Below, piece after piece: positions 5,768-12,040 of a DNA stretch of 12,244 nt. The notes below the pieces were generated by a model that saw only the letters and a program-made list of their open reading frames with translations, did no database searches and was not told the origin of the DNA. Origin of the DNA: CAZLPY01 sp964561525. Its GTDB lineage: Bacteria > Patescibacteriota > UBA1384 > CAJBMM01. Location of the stretch: the NCBI GenBank assembly GCA_964561525.1, contig CAZLPY010000027.1, positions 1 to 12,244 of the forward strand, in the 5' to 3' direction. The stretch's first letter is position 1. The number at the start of each line of letters is the position of its first letter. Position numbers and translations under genes: made by a program.

Positions 5768-5774
5768 TGATGGT

Positions 5775-7196
5775 TCATGCGCCTTGCAGCACCATCTTTG
5801 GTCTAATGGTAGATGCCGGCTTTCCGGCCGGGTAGTGCCCGCTGAAGCAAGCGTGGCAGAATCCGTGACCATCTGCGGCGCCAACAGCCTCGAGCATCCC
5901 ATCGAGACTTAGGTAGCAGAGCGAGTCAGCCCCGATGAGCGCCCGAACATCCTCGATCGTTCCGGTGGCCGCAATCAATTGTTTGCGGTTGAATGTGTCG
6001 ATGCCGTAGTGGCAAGAGTGGCGGTTGGGCGGAGAAGCGATGCGAATATGCACCTCCCGTGCACCAGCGCGGCGAAGTGTCGCCACCATTTCGCTGGTTA
6101 CGGTTCCGCGAATGATCGAATCGTCGATCATTACAATACGTTGATCTCTGATTAGGTCATCGATCGGAATGATCTTACTGCGAATGGCAGAGCGACGATC
6201 GTCCGGATTGGGTAATATAAACGAACGTTTAGGTCCTCCATGGGTGTAGATGTCCCGCACCAACGCAGTGACGAGCGGAAGACCACTCTGTGCAGCGTAG
6301 CCGCCCGCCGCAAACTTCGAAGAATCGGGGACGGGGACCACGATATCAGCATCTGCCGGTGCTTCTTTGGCCAGTTGCCTTCCCATAGCGATTCGTTCGG
6401 TGGCGATTGATCGTCCGTAGCTTGTAATACTGTCAGGACGGCTGAGGTAGACGCTCTCGAAGACGCAGGAGGCGCGTGGTACGCTGGCGGGGATTGCTTG
6501 GATTGTGGTGATTCTATTGGCATCGATTTCGACTAATTCACCAGGTGCGACCTCGCGAATCAATTGTGCGTGTAAGCTTCGAAGCACACATGACTCGGAC
6601 GCTACAATGATTGGTTGATCCAGTATGGCCAGACCGTTCATTGAGCCAATGATCAGCGGCCGCAGGCCGAACGAATCGCGGACTGCAAACAGTCGATCAG
6701 TGGTCAGGAACAGCATGCTAAAACCGCCCTGCATTACCCTACAGGCCTCGATGATGGCCTCTCGAACTGTTTCGGCTTGCGAGGCGGCCACTAAATGGAG
6801 TGCAACTTCGCTATCCGACGTTGAGGTAAATCCGGCGGTGTGTTCCATTAACTGCTGGCGTAACTCGCCCGCATTGGTCAAGGTACCATTGTGGACGACT
6901 GCGATTGGTCCATATCGTGTTTCTTGTAGCACGAACGGCTGAGCATTAATCAAACTACTGTCCCCGGCCGTTGAGTAGCGCGTCTGGCCGATTGCATGAC
7001 GACCGTAGAGTGGTAGCAGGTCGTCAAGCGGAAGTGCATCATCCACCATTCCCATTGCGCGATGGCTGTGGATGATCGTGCCCGTGCTCACTGCCACACC
7101 GGCCGATTCCTGACCTCGATGCTGTTGTGCTCGGAGGGCACTTGCTGTTGCGATGACTGCTTCAGGATGCCCAAAAACACCTGCTATTCCGCACAT
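5775..7196 (-). CDS. purF: Amidophosphoribosyltransferase (PurF)
   Basis: 473 aa. It catalyses the first committed step of purine synthesis, PRPP + glutamine to 5-phosphoribosylamine. The N-terminal glutaminase domain starts MCGIAGVFGH, with Cys2 as nucleophile exposed by Met removal, then HRGQESAG (26-33), IGQTRYST (69-76) and VHNGTLTN (101-108). The C-terminal phosphoribosyltransferase domain has the PRPP loop VMIDDSIIRGTV (355-366). Cys244, Cys395, Cys447 and Cys450 (FCHAC) match the four [4Fe-4S] ligands of the Bacillus-type enzyme, yet there is no propeptide: upstream codons contain no start before an in-frame stop. The SD is AGGGGAGG, about nine bases from ATG. No other pur gene is in the window. 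It is divergent from korA. Confidence 0.97.
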   Translation of the reverse strand: MCGIAGVFGHPEAVIATASALRAQQHRGQESAGVAVSTGTIIHSHRAMGMVDDALPLDDLLPLYGRHAIGQTRYSTAGDSSLINAQPFVLQETRYGPIAVVHNGTLTNAGELRQQLMEHTAGFTSTSDSEVALHLVAASQAETVREAIIEACRVMQGGFSMLFLTTDRLFAVRDSFGLRPLIIGSMNGLAILDQPIIVASESCVLRSLHAQLIREVAPGELVEIDANRITTIQAIPASVPRASCVFESVYLSRPDSITSYGRSIATERIAMGRQLAKEAPADADIVVPVPDSSKFAAGGYAAQSGLPLVTALVRDIYTHGGPKRSFILPNPDDRRSAIRSKIIPIDDLIRDQRIVMIDDSIIRGTVTSEMVATLRRAGAREVHIRIASPPNRHSCHYGIDTFNRKQLIAATGTIEDVRALIGADSLCYLSLDGMLEAVGAADGHGFCHACFSGHYPAGKPASTIRPKMVLQGA

Positions 7197-7251
7197 TATG
7201 GATGTCCTCCCCTCGTAGGCTTAAGATGTTAAAAAACGGCCCCGTGCACCC

Positions 7252-7280
7252 ACTATCTCCGAAAAATGGGCGGATTGAAA
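7252..7280 (-). promoter_or_regulatory. Possible purF promoter
   Basis: On the minus strand: TTTCAA (7280-7275), 17 bases and GATAGT (7257-7252). Both boxes are imperfect. It would give a leader of about 50 bases containing a small GC hairpin followed by T6 (about 7228-7245) that could attenuate. No purine riboswitch or PurR-type box is recognised. Confidence 0.3.
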
Positions 7281-7305
7281 GAGCGCAACATCATGGACAA
7301 ATACG

Positions 7306-7334
7306 TTGCTTCGTAGTCAGTTAACCAGTACAAT
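7306..7334 (+). promoter_or_regulatory. korA promoter
   Basis: TTGCTT (7306-7311), 17 bases and TACAAT (7329-7334), with the start near 7341. The TTG that opens the longest reading frame is the -35 box, so translation cannot begin there on this transcript. Confidence 0.65.
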
Positions 7335-7356
7335 AAAACTACTGTTAAGGAGGGAA

Positions 7357-9120
7357 GTGGGGACTACACCGACGAAAGAAGTGGTGTGGGCAATTGGTGG
7401 TGAAGCGGGCAATGGCATCATGGTCATTGGCTCTATCTTTGCGCGTGCCTGCGCTCGGGCCGGCTTGAGTGTATTTGATTATCAGGAGTTCCCGTCGCTT
7501 ATTCGCGGTGGTCACAACGTATACTTTGTGCGAGCCGCGACTGAAAAAATTCATTCTCAAAACGGAGCGATTGATTATTTGGTGGCTCTAAACGCCGAAT
7601 CGATCGACCGGCACCTTGACGCGGTAGCATCAGGCGGTGTCATTGTGTACGACGGTAATGAAGTGCAGCTTGGTGATCGGCACATCAAGCCTGGCGTGAC
7701 GTTTCTTAACGTGCCGTTTTTGCAGATTGCGCGTGACACTGCCGGAGAGCGTTTGATGATGAATACCGTGGCTCTTGGAGCATCGGCCCGAGCGACGGGC
7801 ATGAATTTTTCTTCCCTGGCAAATGTGATTAAAGATACATTTCGCGACAAAGGGGCCAAGGTGATTGAGCTCGATCTAAAATGCGCTAAGGCCGGCTACG
7901 ATTACACCGAAAAACACTACGGGGCAAAACTAACGCATCAGTTTCCGGTGGTACGCTCCGAAAAACAGTATGTGCTTTCGGGCGTAGACGCCTTGGCGCT
8001 CGGAGCGATCAAAGCCGGGATGAAGTTTTACAGCGCCTACCCCATGACCCCTACCTCCGGGTTTTTGTCGTATTTTGCAGAGATAGCCGAAGATTATCAA
8101 TTGGTGGTGAAACAAACTGAAGATGAAATAGCCGCCATTAATATGGCAATCGGTGCCTCCTACGCCGGCGTACGCTCCATGGCGGCTACCTCTGGCGGCG
8201 GGTTTTCGTTAATGGTTGAAGCGCTCGGGATGGCAGCGATGACCGAGACGCCTTTAGTGCTCGTCGAAGGGATGCGCGGTGGTCCTTCCACCGGCCTTCC
8301 AACTTGGACCGAGCAGGGGGATTTATTATTTGTGCGGCACGCCAGTCAAGGTGATTTTCCACGAGTTGTGCTGACACCTGGTGACGTCGATGAGTGTTTT
8401 TGGGCAGCCACCGAGGCCTTTAATTTGGCAGAGCAGTACCAAATTCCGGTGATTATCTTGATCGACAAATATCTAGCCGAATCGCATGGTACACTACCCG
8501 GCTTTGATACTAAAAAAGTAAGAATTTTACGTGGCGAGTATTACAATGAGCGGAACATCAGGGCTGATGAGCCGGCGCCGCGCTATGCTGTGACACCATC
8601 CGGTGTGAGCCCTCGGCTTGTTCCTGGGCTCTCGAAAGCAGTTTTTGATGTAGCCAGTGATGAGCATGACCAGTATGGTGGGATAAATGAAGACATTGAC
8701 AACCGGATCGCCCAGATGAATAAGCGCATGACCAAGCTGCATGAACTACAATCTGTTCTTGCAACACCAAAACTATATGGTCCGGAAAAAGCTGATATTA
8801 CCCTCATTGCCTGGGGCTCAACCAAAGGGCCAGTATTAGACGCGTTGAACATGCTGCACCATCAAGGTATCCTGGCAAACTTTTTGCATCTGACGCACAT
8901 GCATCCGTTTCCAACCGATCATGTTAAACAGATCTTGCAAAAAGCAAAGCACACCATGTTCATCGAGGGCAACTACAGTGGCCAAGGGGAAGCGATATTG
9001 CGGCAGGAGACGCTTGCTGCTCCTGATTTTCGCTATCGTCGCTTCGACGGGCGTCCATTTTATGCCAAAGATATCGCCGAGCAAGTCCGCCATGCCATTA
9101 GTCATGGATATAAAACATGA
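7357..9120 (+). CDS. korA: 2-oxoacid:ferredoxin oxidoreductase, fused gamma-alpha subunit
   Basis: 587 aa from GTG 7357. With KorB it oxidises a 2-oxoacid plus CoA to acyl-CoA and CO2, reducing ferredoxin in the cytoplasm. Residues ~10-185 are the gamma domain (IGGEAGNGI; FPSLIRGGHN). From ~205 the alpha (pyrimidine-binding) domain shows YPMTPTSG (228-235), KQTEDE (252-257), ATSGGGFSLM (277-286) and RGGPSTGLPTWTEQGD (307-322). The last ~130 residues form the C-terminal alpha domain. The set is typical of 2-oxoglutarate-type enzymes, but exact substrate is uncertain. Start choice: AAGGAGG (7347-7353) is only three bases away, rather close, but the TTG at 7306 lies in the promoter. GTG 7381 is another option. 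No ferredoxin-like delta domain is fused. Confidence 0.93.
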   Translation: MGTTPTKEVVWAIGGEAGNGIMVIGSIFARACARAGLSVFDYQEFPSLIRGGHNVYFVRAATEKIHSQNGAIDYLVALNAESIDRHLDAVASGGVIVYDGNEVQLGDRHIKPGVTFLNVPFLQIARDTAGERLMMNTVALGASARATGMNFSSLANVIKDTFRDKGAKVIELDLKCAKAGYDYTEKHYGAKLTHQFPVVRSEKQYVLSGVDALALGAIKAGMKFYSAYPMTPTSGFLSYFAEIAEDYQLVVKQTEDEIAAINMAIGASYAGVRSMAATSGGGFSLMVEALGMAAMTETPLVLVEGMRGGPSTGLPTWTEQGDLLFVRHASQGDFPRVVLTPGDVDECFWAATEAFNLAEQYQIPVIILIDKYLAESHGTLPGFDTKKVRILRGEYYNERNIRADEPAPRYAVTPSGVSPRLVPGLSKAVFDVASDEHDQYGGINEDIDNRIAQMNKRMTKLHELQSVLATPKLYGPEKADITLIAWGSTKGPVLDALNMLHHQGILANFLHLTHMHPFPTDHVKQILQKAKHTMFIEGNYSGQGEAILRQETLAAPDFRYRRFDGRPFYAKDIAEQVRHAISHGYKT

Positions 9121-9185
9121 ATCATGTAGCATGGATCATGAAACACTGAAGGTAGGAATCCTGTCCATCTTTAGGGAAAATAGAT

Positions 9186-10043
9186 ATGGCCACATTTGAG
9201 AAATTAACGACGAAAGAAAAACCAACCTGGTGTCCGGGCTGTGGTGATTTTGGCATTTTGATGGCGGTGAAGCACGCACTGGAGCATTTGCAAGTTGAGC
9301 AACATAAGGTGGTGATGGTCGGTGGTATTGGTTGCTCTGGCAAAATACCGTACTGGGTGAACGTCAACGCCTTCGCAGCGTTGCACGGACGGGCGTTGCC
9401 GGTGGCCACCGGTATCAAATTGGCCAACGACGAATTAACGGTGCTTGTAAACGGTGGAGATGGCGACGGCTACGGCATCGGCGTGGGCCATTTTATCCAT
9501 GCTCTCCGTCGCAATTTGGATATCACGTACTTGGTACATAATAATCAGGTGTATGGCTTAACCAAAGGCCAAACTTCGCCTACTTCGGACCACGGTTTTG
9601 TGACCAATTCAACTCCGGAAGGGGTAATTGAGGAGCCGATAAACCCGATGACACTCGCACTGTCGGCTCACGGCACCTTTGTAGCCCGGGGCTATGCCGG
9701 TGACGTGCCGCATTTGACCGATCTCATTATTAAAGCAATCAATCACAAAGGGTTTGCACTGGTGGACATCTTGCAGCCATGCTACACCTTTAATCACGTC
9801 AACACCTACGATTGGTACGGCTCCAAGATCTACAAGCTCGAAGATACCGATTACCTGCCGCACAACAAGGAACAAGCGTTTGCAAAGGGGCTAGAATGGA
9901 CGCCGCGGATCCCGATCGGTGTCCTGTATCAGGAAAAACACGCAACGTACGAGGAGCAGCTGCCGGAGATCAAAAAAAATCCGCTTGTGAAGCAGGGCAT
10001 TAATAACATCAATATTGATTCCTTGCTGAAAACGTTTCAGTAA
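9186..10043 (+). CDS. korB: 2-oxoacid:ferredoxin oxidoreductase, beta subunit
   Basis: 285 aa, TPP-binding subunit paired with KorA. Cys16 and Cys19 (TWCPGCGDFG), Cys50 (GGIGCSGK) and Cys199 (LQPCYTFN) are the four expected ligands of the proximal [4Fe-4S] cluster. The Mg-TPP motif is GDGDGYGIGVGH (91-102) followed by the NN of YLVHNNQVYGLTKGQTSP (about 115-132). The start MATFEKLTTKEKPTWCPGCG matches the family's usual length, with a modest AGGG/GGAAAA purine stretch upstream. The 65-base gap after korA has no clear promoter or terminator and carries small ATCATG-type repeats; the two genes are most likely one operon. Confidence 0.95.
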   Translation: MATFEKLTTKEKPTWCPGCGDFGILMAVKHALEHLQVEQHKVVMVGGIGCSGKIPYWVNVNAFAALHGRALPVATGIKLANDELTVLVNGGDGDGYGIGVGHFIHALRRNLDITYLVHNNQVYGLTKGQTSPTSDHGFVTNSTPEGVIEEPINPMTLALSAHGTFVARGYAGDVPHLTDLIIKAINHKGFALVDILQPCYTFNHVNTYDWYGSKIYKLEDTDYLPHNKEQAFAKGLEWTPRIPIGVLYQEKHATYEEQLPEIKKNPLVKQGINNINIDSLLKTFQ

Positions 10044-10048
10044 GTCAC

Positions 10049-10054
10049 TATAAT
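10049..10054 (+). promoter_or_regulatory. Possible internal promoter (-10) before the 10076 gene
   Basis: TATAAT lies six bases after the korB stop. The start would be near 10061, at the AGGAG SD. The -35 region is poor (CTGAAA at 17 bases or TTGCTG at 20), so read-through from korB may matter more. Confidence 0.4.
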
Positions 10055-10075
10055 AAAAGCAGGAGATCACAGAGT

Positions 10076-10831
10076 ATGAGCACCGACGCACGTAACATTC
10101 ACCGACGCACCCAACCGGGTGCTGCAGACCATAAGAGCAATGCAAAATCGAAAGCTGATTCCGCAAACGTGCCGGTGCATTTTAATCCAGAAAACCCACC
10201 GCACGCCGAGTTTAAGGATTTTTATCCGTTGCACGTGACTAAAGTAGCCAAAGAGCGGCAGTTAAGTCCTTGGGTTACCATAGTGATTGGTGTGTTCATA
10301 ATTATCGTAGCCGCGGCAGCCGGGCTGTATTGGGTGTTGATGAATGAAAAACAAATTACACCTGCAACCCCCGCGACCACTTCAGATCTGACTAAGCCAA
10401 ATTCATTAAAACTAGCCTCGGGAACTCTGACCACTCGTTCTGATGGGACGCAACTATACTCAGATTCGTTCCATGGATTTAGTCTTGTGTTCCCCGCAAC
10501 ATGGGGACATGTGTATGCTACGGAAGAGGTAGCCGATACCAGTCAAGGCGCTCCACCCCAGGAACTGGTTGGGTTTCGATACGATCTTAATGGTGCTCCA
10601 ACAGATGCGTCTGCGATTATTGTGGCGGTTCGTGTCGATACTGCGCAGTCGCTTGCAGAATGGCAAAAGGTGATGACCGCTCAAGAAAAAGTTGACTTCA
10701 AGAAAGTGGGTACCGCTGGGGCATACGTTACATCTGTGCAATATCGCGCCACTAAAGGCGCAGAAGCTGAGGAACAGGCAGCAGTTGATAGTATCGACAC
10801 TATGCTGAGTTCGTTTACTGTACTCAAGTAG
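10076..10831 (+). CDS. Single-pass membrane protein with extracellular PsbP-like domain
   Basis: 251 aa. The cytoplasmic N-terminal ~65 residues are polar and partly disordered. One strong membrane helix spans about 66-88 (WVTIVIGVFIIIVAAAAGLY), followed by a Thr/Pro linker (TPATPATTSD) and an outside domain from ~120. SDSFHGFSLVFPATW (129-143) resembles the 'YGF.F.YP..W' opening of PsbP/Mog1-like domains common in secreted proteins of candidate-phylum bacteria; by-eye assignment, function unknown. SD AGGAG (10061-10065) stands ten bases before ATG. It lies 32 bases behind korB and may be co-transcribed, but nothing links it to the oxidoreductase. Confidence 0.8.
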   Translation: MSTDARNIHRRTQPGAADHKSNAKSKADSANVPVHFNPENPPHAEFKDFYPLHVTKVAKERQLSPWVTIVIGVFIIIVAAAAGLYWVLMNEKQITPATPATTSDLTKPNSLKLASGTLTTRSDGTQLYSDSFHGFSLVFPATWGHVYATEEVADTSQGAPPQELVGFRYDLNGAPTDASAIIVAVRVDTAQSLAEWQKVMTAQEKVDFKKVGTAGAYVTSVQYRATKGAEAEEQAAVDSIDTMLSSFTVLK

Positions 10832-10847
10832 GAAAAAGTGGTAGAAT
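10819..10847 (+). promoter_or_regulatory. Promoter of the tRNA-Ala(CGC) leader
   Basis: TGTACT (10819-10824), 17 bases and TAGAAT (10842-10847). It overlaps the last codons of the preceding gene. Spacing and the -35 style (TGGACT there, TGTACT here) match the promoter before the other tRNA-Ala leader. Confidence 0.55.
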
Positions 10848-10850
10848 ATT

Positions 10851-10932
10851 GCGTGGCAACTTCGAGCCCCGTCAGACGGGGCGAAGAATTGCTAGCATCT
10901 ACTACGTCCAGCTAAAGAGCTGGTCACCACGC
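10851..10932. repeat. Segment bounded by an imperfect 10-bp inverted repeat
   Basis: GCGTGGCAAC (10851-10860) faces GTCACCACGC (10923-10932), 8 of 10 complementary. The enclosed segment is inverted relative to its counterpart before tRNA-Ala(TGC), whereas the outer GTCACCACGCGTTT is in the same orientation in both. Confidence 0.7.
10881..10908 (-). repeat. 28-bp dispersed repeat, copy 2 (inverted)
   Basis: The reverse complement matches 1816-1843 at 25 of 28 positions (core AGTAGATGCTAG). Differences fall at repeat positions 5, 18 and 19. Confidence 0.85.
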
Positions 10933-10939
10933 GTTTTTC

Positions 10940-11015
10940 GGGCTGTTAGCTCAGTTGGTAGAGCGCATCATTCGCATTGATGAGGTCACCGGTCCGATTC
11001 CGGTACAGTCCACCA
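10940..11015 (+). tRNA. tRNA-Ala(CGC), with unusual T-loop
   Basis: The acceptor GGGCTGT/ACAGTCC contains G3-U70, with discriminator A and encoded CCA. The D arm is GCTC-AGTTGGTA-GAGC. The anticodon arm CATCA-TTCGCAT-TGATG gives anticodon CGC (reads GCG). The variable loop is AGGTC. The T arm ACCGG-TCCGATT-CCGGT is fully paired, so position 55 is C, not T, as in the other tRNA-Ala here. Total 76 nt. Confidence 0.95.
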
Positions 11016-11029
11016 AGACCAAAACGTAG

Positions 11030-11106
11030 TGGGGTTGCTGAGGTAAGGAGTGCGACGATCGCTGTCGTCGAACGGTCGAGCCGGGCGAGTCTCCTCGGGT
11101 CCACCA
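11030..11106 (+). other. Structured RNA-like stretch ending in GTCCACCA
   Basis: Just after tRNA-Ala(CGC). CGACGA/TCGTCG (11053-11070) is a strong hairpin. CTGAGG (11038-11043) can pair with CCTCGG (11093-11098), competing with AGGAG (11046-11050)/CTCCT (11091-11095). The end GGGTCCACCA looks like a tRNA-Ala 3' end, but no T arm or cloverleaf fits. It may be a decayed tRNA-like or an uncharacterised RNA. Confidence 0.35.
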
Positions 11107-11123
11107 TACAGGGAATCATAAGT

Positions 11124-11182
11124 ATAGGTTCGAACTCGTTTCGAACTATCACAAAAAGGCGGCTAAGTGGCTGATTTTTGTG
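11124..11182 (+). terminator. Tandem hairpins, possible end of the tRNA-Ala(CGC) transcript
   Basis: First hairpin: ATAGGTTCGAA / TTCGAACTAT (11124-11149, 10 bp with one bulged G, loop CTCGT). Second: CACAAAAA (11150-11157) / TTTTTGTG (11175-11182) with a 17-base loop, its 3' arm supplying a T5 tract. A weak terminator call. No T-rich terminator is nearer to the tRNA. Confidence 0.4.
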
Positions 11183-11188
11183 TATTAA

Positions 11189-11217
11189 TTCAACAAGCCC
11201 TTACTTCCTGATATGTT
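11189..11217 (+). promoter_or_regulatory. Promoter of the 11224 gene, leaderless type
   Basis: TTCAAC (11189-11194), 17 bases and TATGTT (11212-11217). The hexamer ends seven bases before the A of ATG 11224. Confidence 0.5.
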
Positions 11218-11223
11218 ATTGAT

Positions 11224-11847
11224 ATGAATACTGAAAACATATCATCTTGGCAGGAGCGAGAATCTCAGCCATATACGCAGGATGAATTACAAAACAAGAT
11301 AGATAACTTTTTAGATTATTATGATCATGAAAAAGATAGTCGACTTCATAACTTATTAGGCGGAAATGAGGATAAAGATGAGATCTATCGCAACATGCAT
11401 AATGCCCTCCACGAAGAACTATTACAGGATCTATTAAAAGAAAAGGAGAGATTCGCAAAAGTGTTTAGAACAAAGAATGGCTCATATTATTTTCAGTTGA
11501 TTAATAATCAGGTGCGCAGAATAAAGTTTGGCCTAACAGGCCACGGAGAAAATACCTACCACATCGAGCCTCAGACTCAAGATTTGATTTTTACAACTAG
11601 CGAGCTGGAACCTGTTGAGAAAGATGAGAACGATAATATTTATAAGATTAAGGTGCACACAGCTGATTATGGTCTGGGGGTAATCCCTGTAGAGTTTGGA
11701 TTAGCCCACCATGAGCCAGTTGTGATTGAAGATGAAGGTAGTGAATCAGTTTTGTGCAGTTATCAGATGCCCCAATCAGGCGATGGAGGATTTCGCCGTC
11801 CGATCATTTATCACAAAGGCCATCCGATTGTTGAAATAATTAGGTAG
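11224..11847 (+). CDS. Soluble protein of unknown function
   Basis: 207 aa, not recognised. No signal peptide, membrane helix or cysteine cluster (a single Cys near residue 179). Residues ~15-80 look helical and charged (YTQDELQNKIDNFLDYYDHE; LHEELLQDLLKEKERF). The rest looks beta-rich with short glycine turns (NGSYYFQLINNQVRRIKFGL; VHTADYGLGVIPVEFG; GGFRRPIIYHKGHPIVEIIR). The start has no SD and fits the predicted +1 of a TATGTT promoter. The gene is AT-rich like the unknown gene at 3333 and the one at 12041. Those three could be lineage-specific proteins, though no sequence similarity between them is evident by eye. Confidence 0.75.
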   Translation: MNTENISSWQERESQPYTQDELQNKIDNFLDYYDHEKDSRLHNLLGGNEDKDEIYRNMHNALHEELLQDLLKEKERFAKVFRTKNGSYYFQLINNQVRRIKFGLTGHGENTYHIEPQTQDLIFTTSELEPVEKDENDNIYKIKVHTADYGLGVIPVEFGLAHHEPVVIEDEGSESVLCSYQMPQSGDGGFRRPIIYHKGHPIVEIIR

Positions 11848-11950
11848 GTTGCTGATCGGTCTCATAACTTTTCATGAGCCCGTCAATCCACTTCAGAAAA
11901 AGTTCGAAGGATTGTGCGTGAAGGCCACCAAAATTTTTTGAATAAATAAT

Positions 11951-11968
11951 CGCCGAAGGCGTTTTTTT
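11951..11968 (+). terminator. Terminator upstream of the 12041 gene
   Basis: CGCC-GAA-GGCG forms a short GC-only stem directly followed by T7. The stem is only 4 bp but the T tract is ideal. It lies about 100 bases after the 11224 gene. The rest of 11848-12040 holds no convincing gene. Confidence 0.65.
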
Positions 11969-12040
11969 GTAGTCAAAGTATCATGGTAGATAGGGGTGGG
12001 GATATGATATGGTAAAGAAAATTACATTTGGAGATCATAC

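Larger units (their letters stand above)
10851..10939 (+). ncRNA. Structured leader RNA in front of tRNA-Ala(CGC)
   Basis: A compact junction can be drawn. The closing helix is GCGTGG (10851-10856)/CCACGC (10927-10932). Hairpin A is CTTC-GA-GCCCCG/CGGGGC-GAAG (10860-10886, loop TCAGA). A 21-base single-stranded link contains GCTAGCATCTACTACGT. Hairpin B is CCAGCT/AGCTGG (10908-10923, loop AAAG). The closing helix is followed by G then T5 directly before the tRNA, like a terminator or attenuator, but the mature tRNA starts two bases later. No known RNA family is recognised. The element is related, inverted, to the leader at 1762-1948. Confidence 0.55.

Noticed and set aside
6152..6942. Open frames overlapping purF in other frames on both strands
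   Set aside because: purF is unambiguous across the region. These have no start signals and no motif.
10946..11174. Short open frames across tRNA-Ala(CGC) and its flank on both strands
   Set aside because: They translate a tRNA cloverleaf, a well-known annotation artefact.
11891..11933. tRNA-like GTTCGAA ... CCACCA after the 11224 gene
   Set aside because: The flanks of GTTCGAA do not pair as a T stem and no acceptor or anticodon arm can be drawn.
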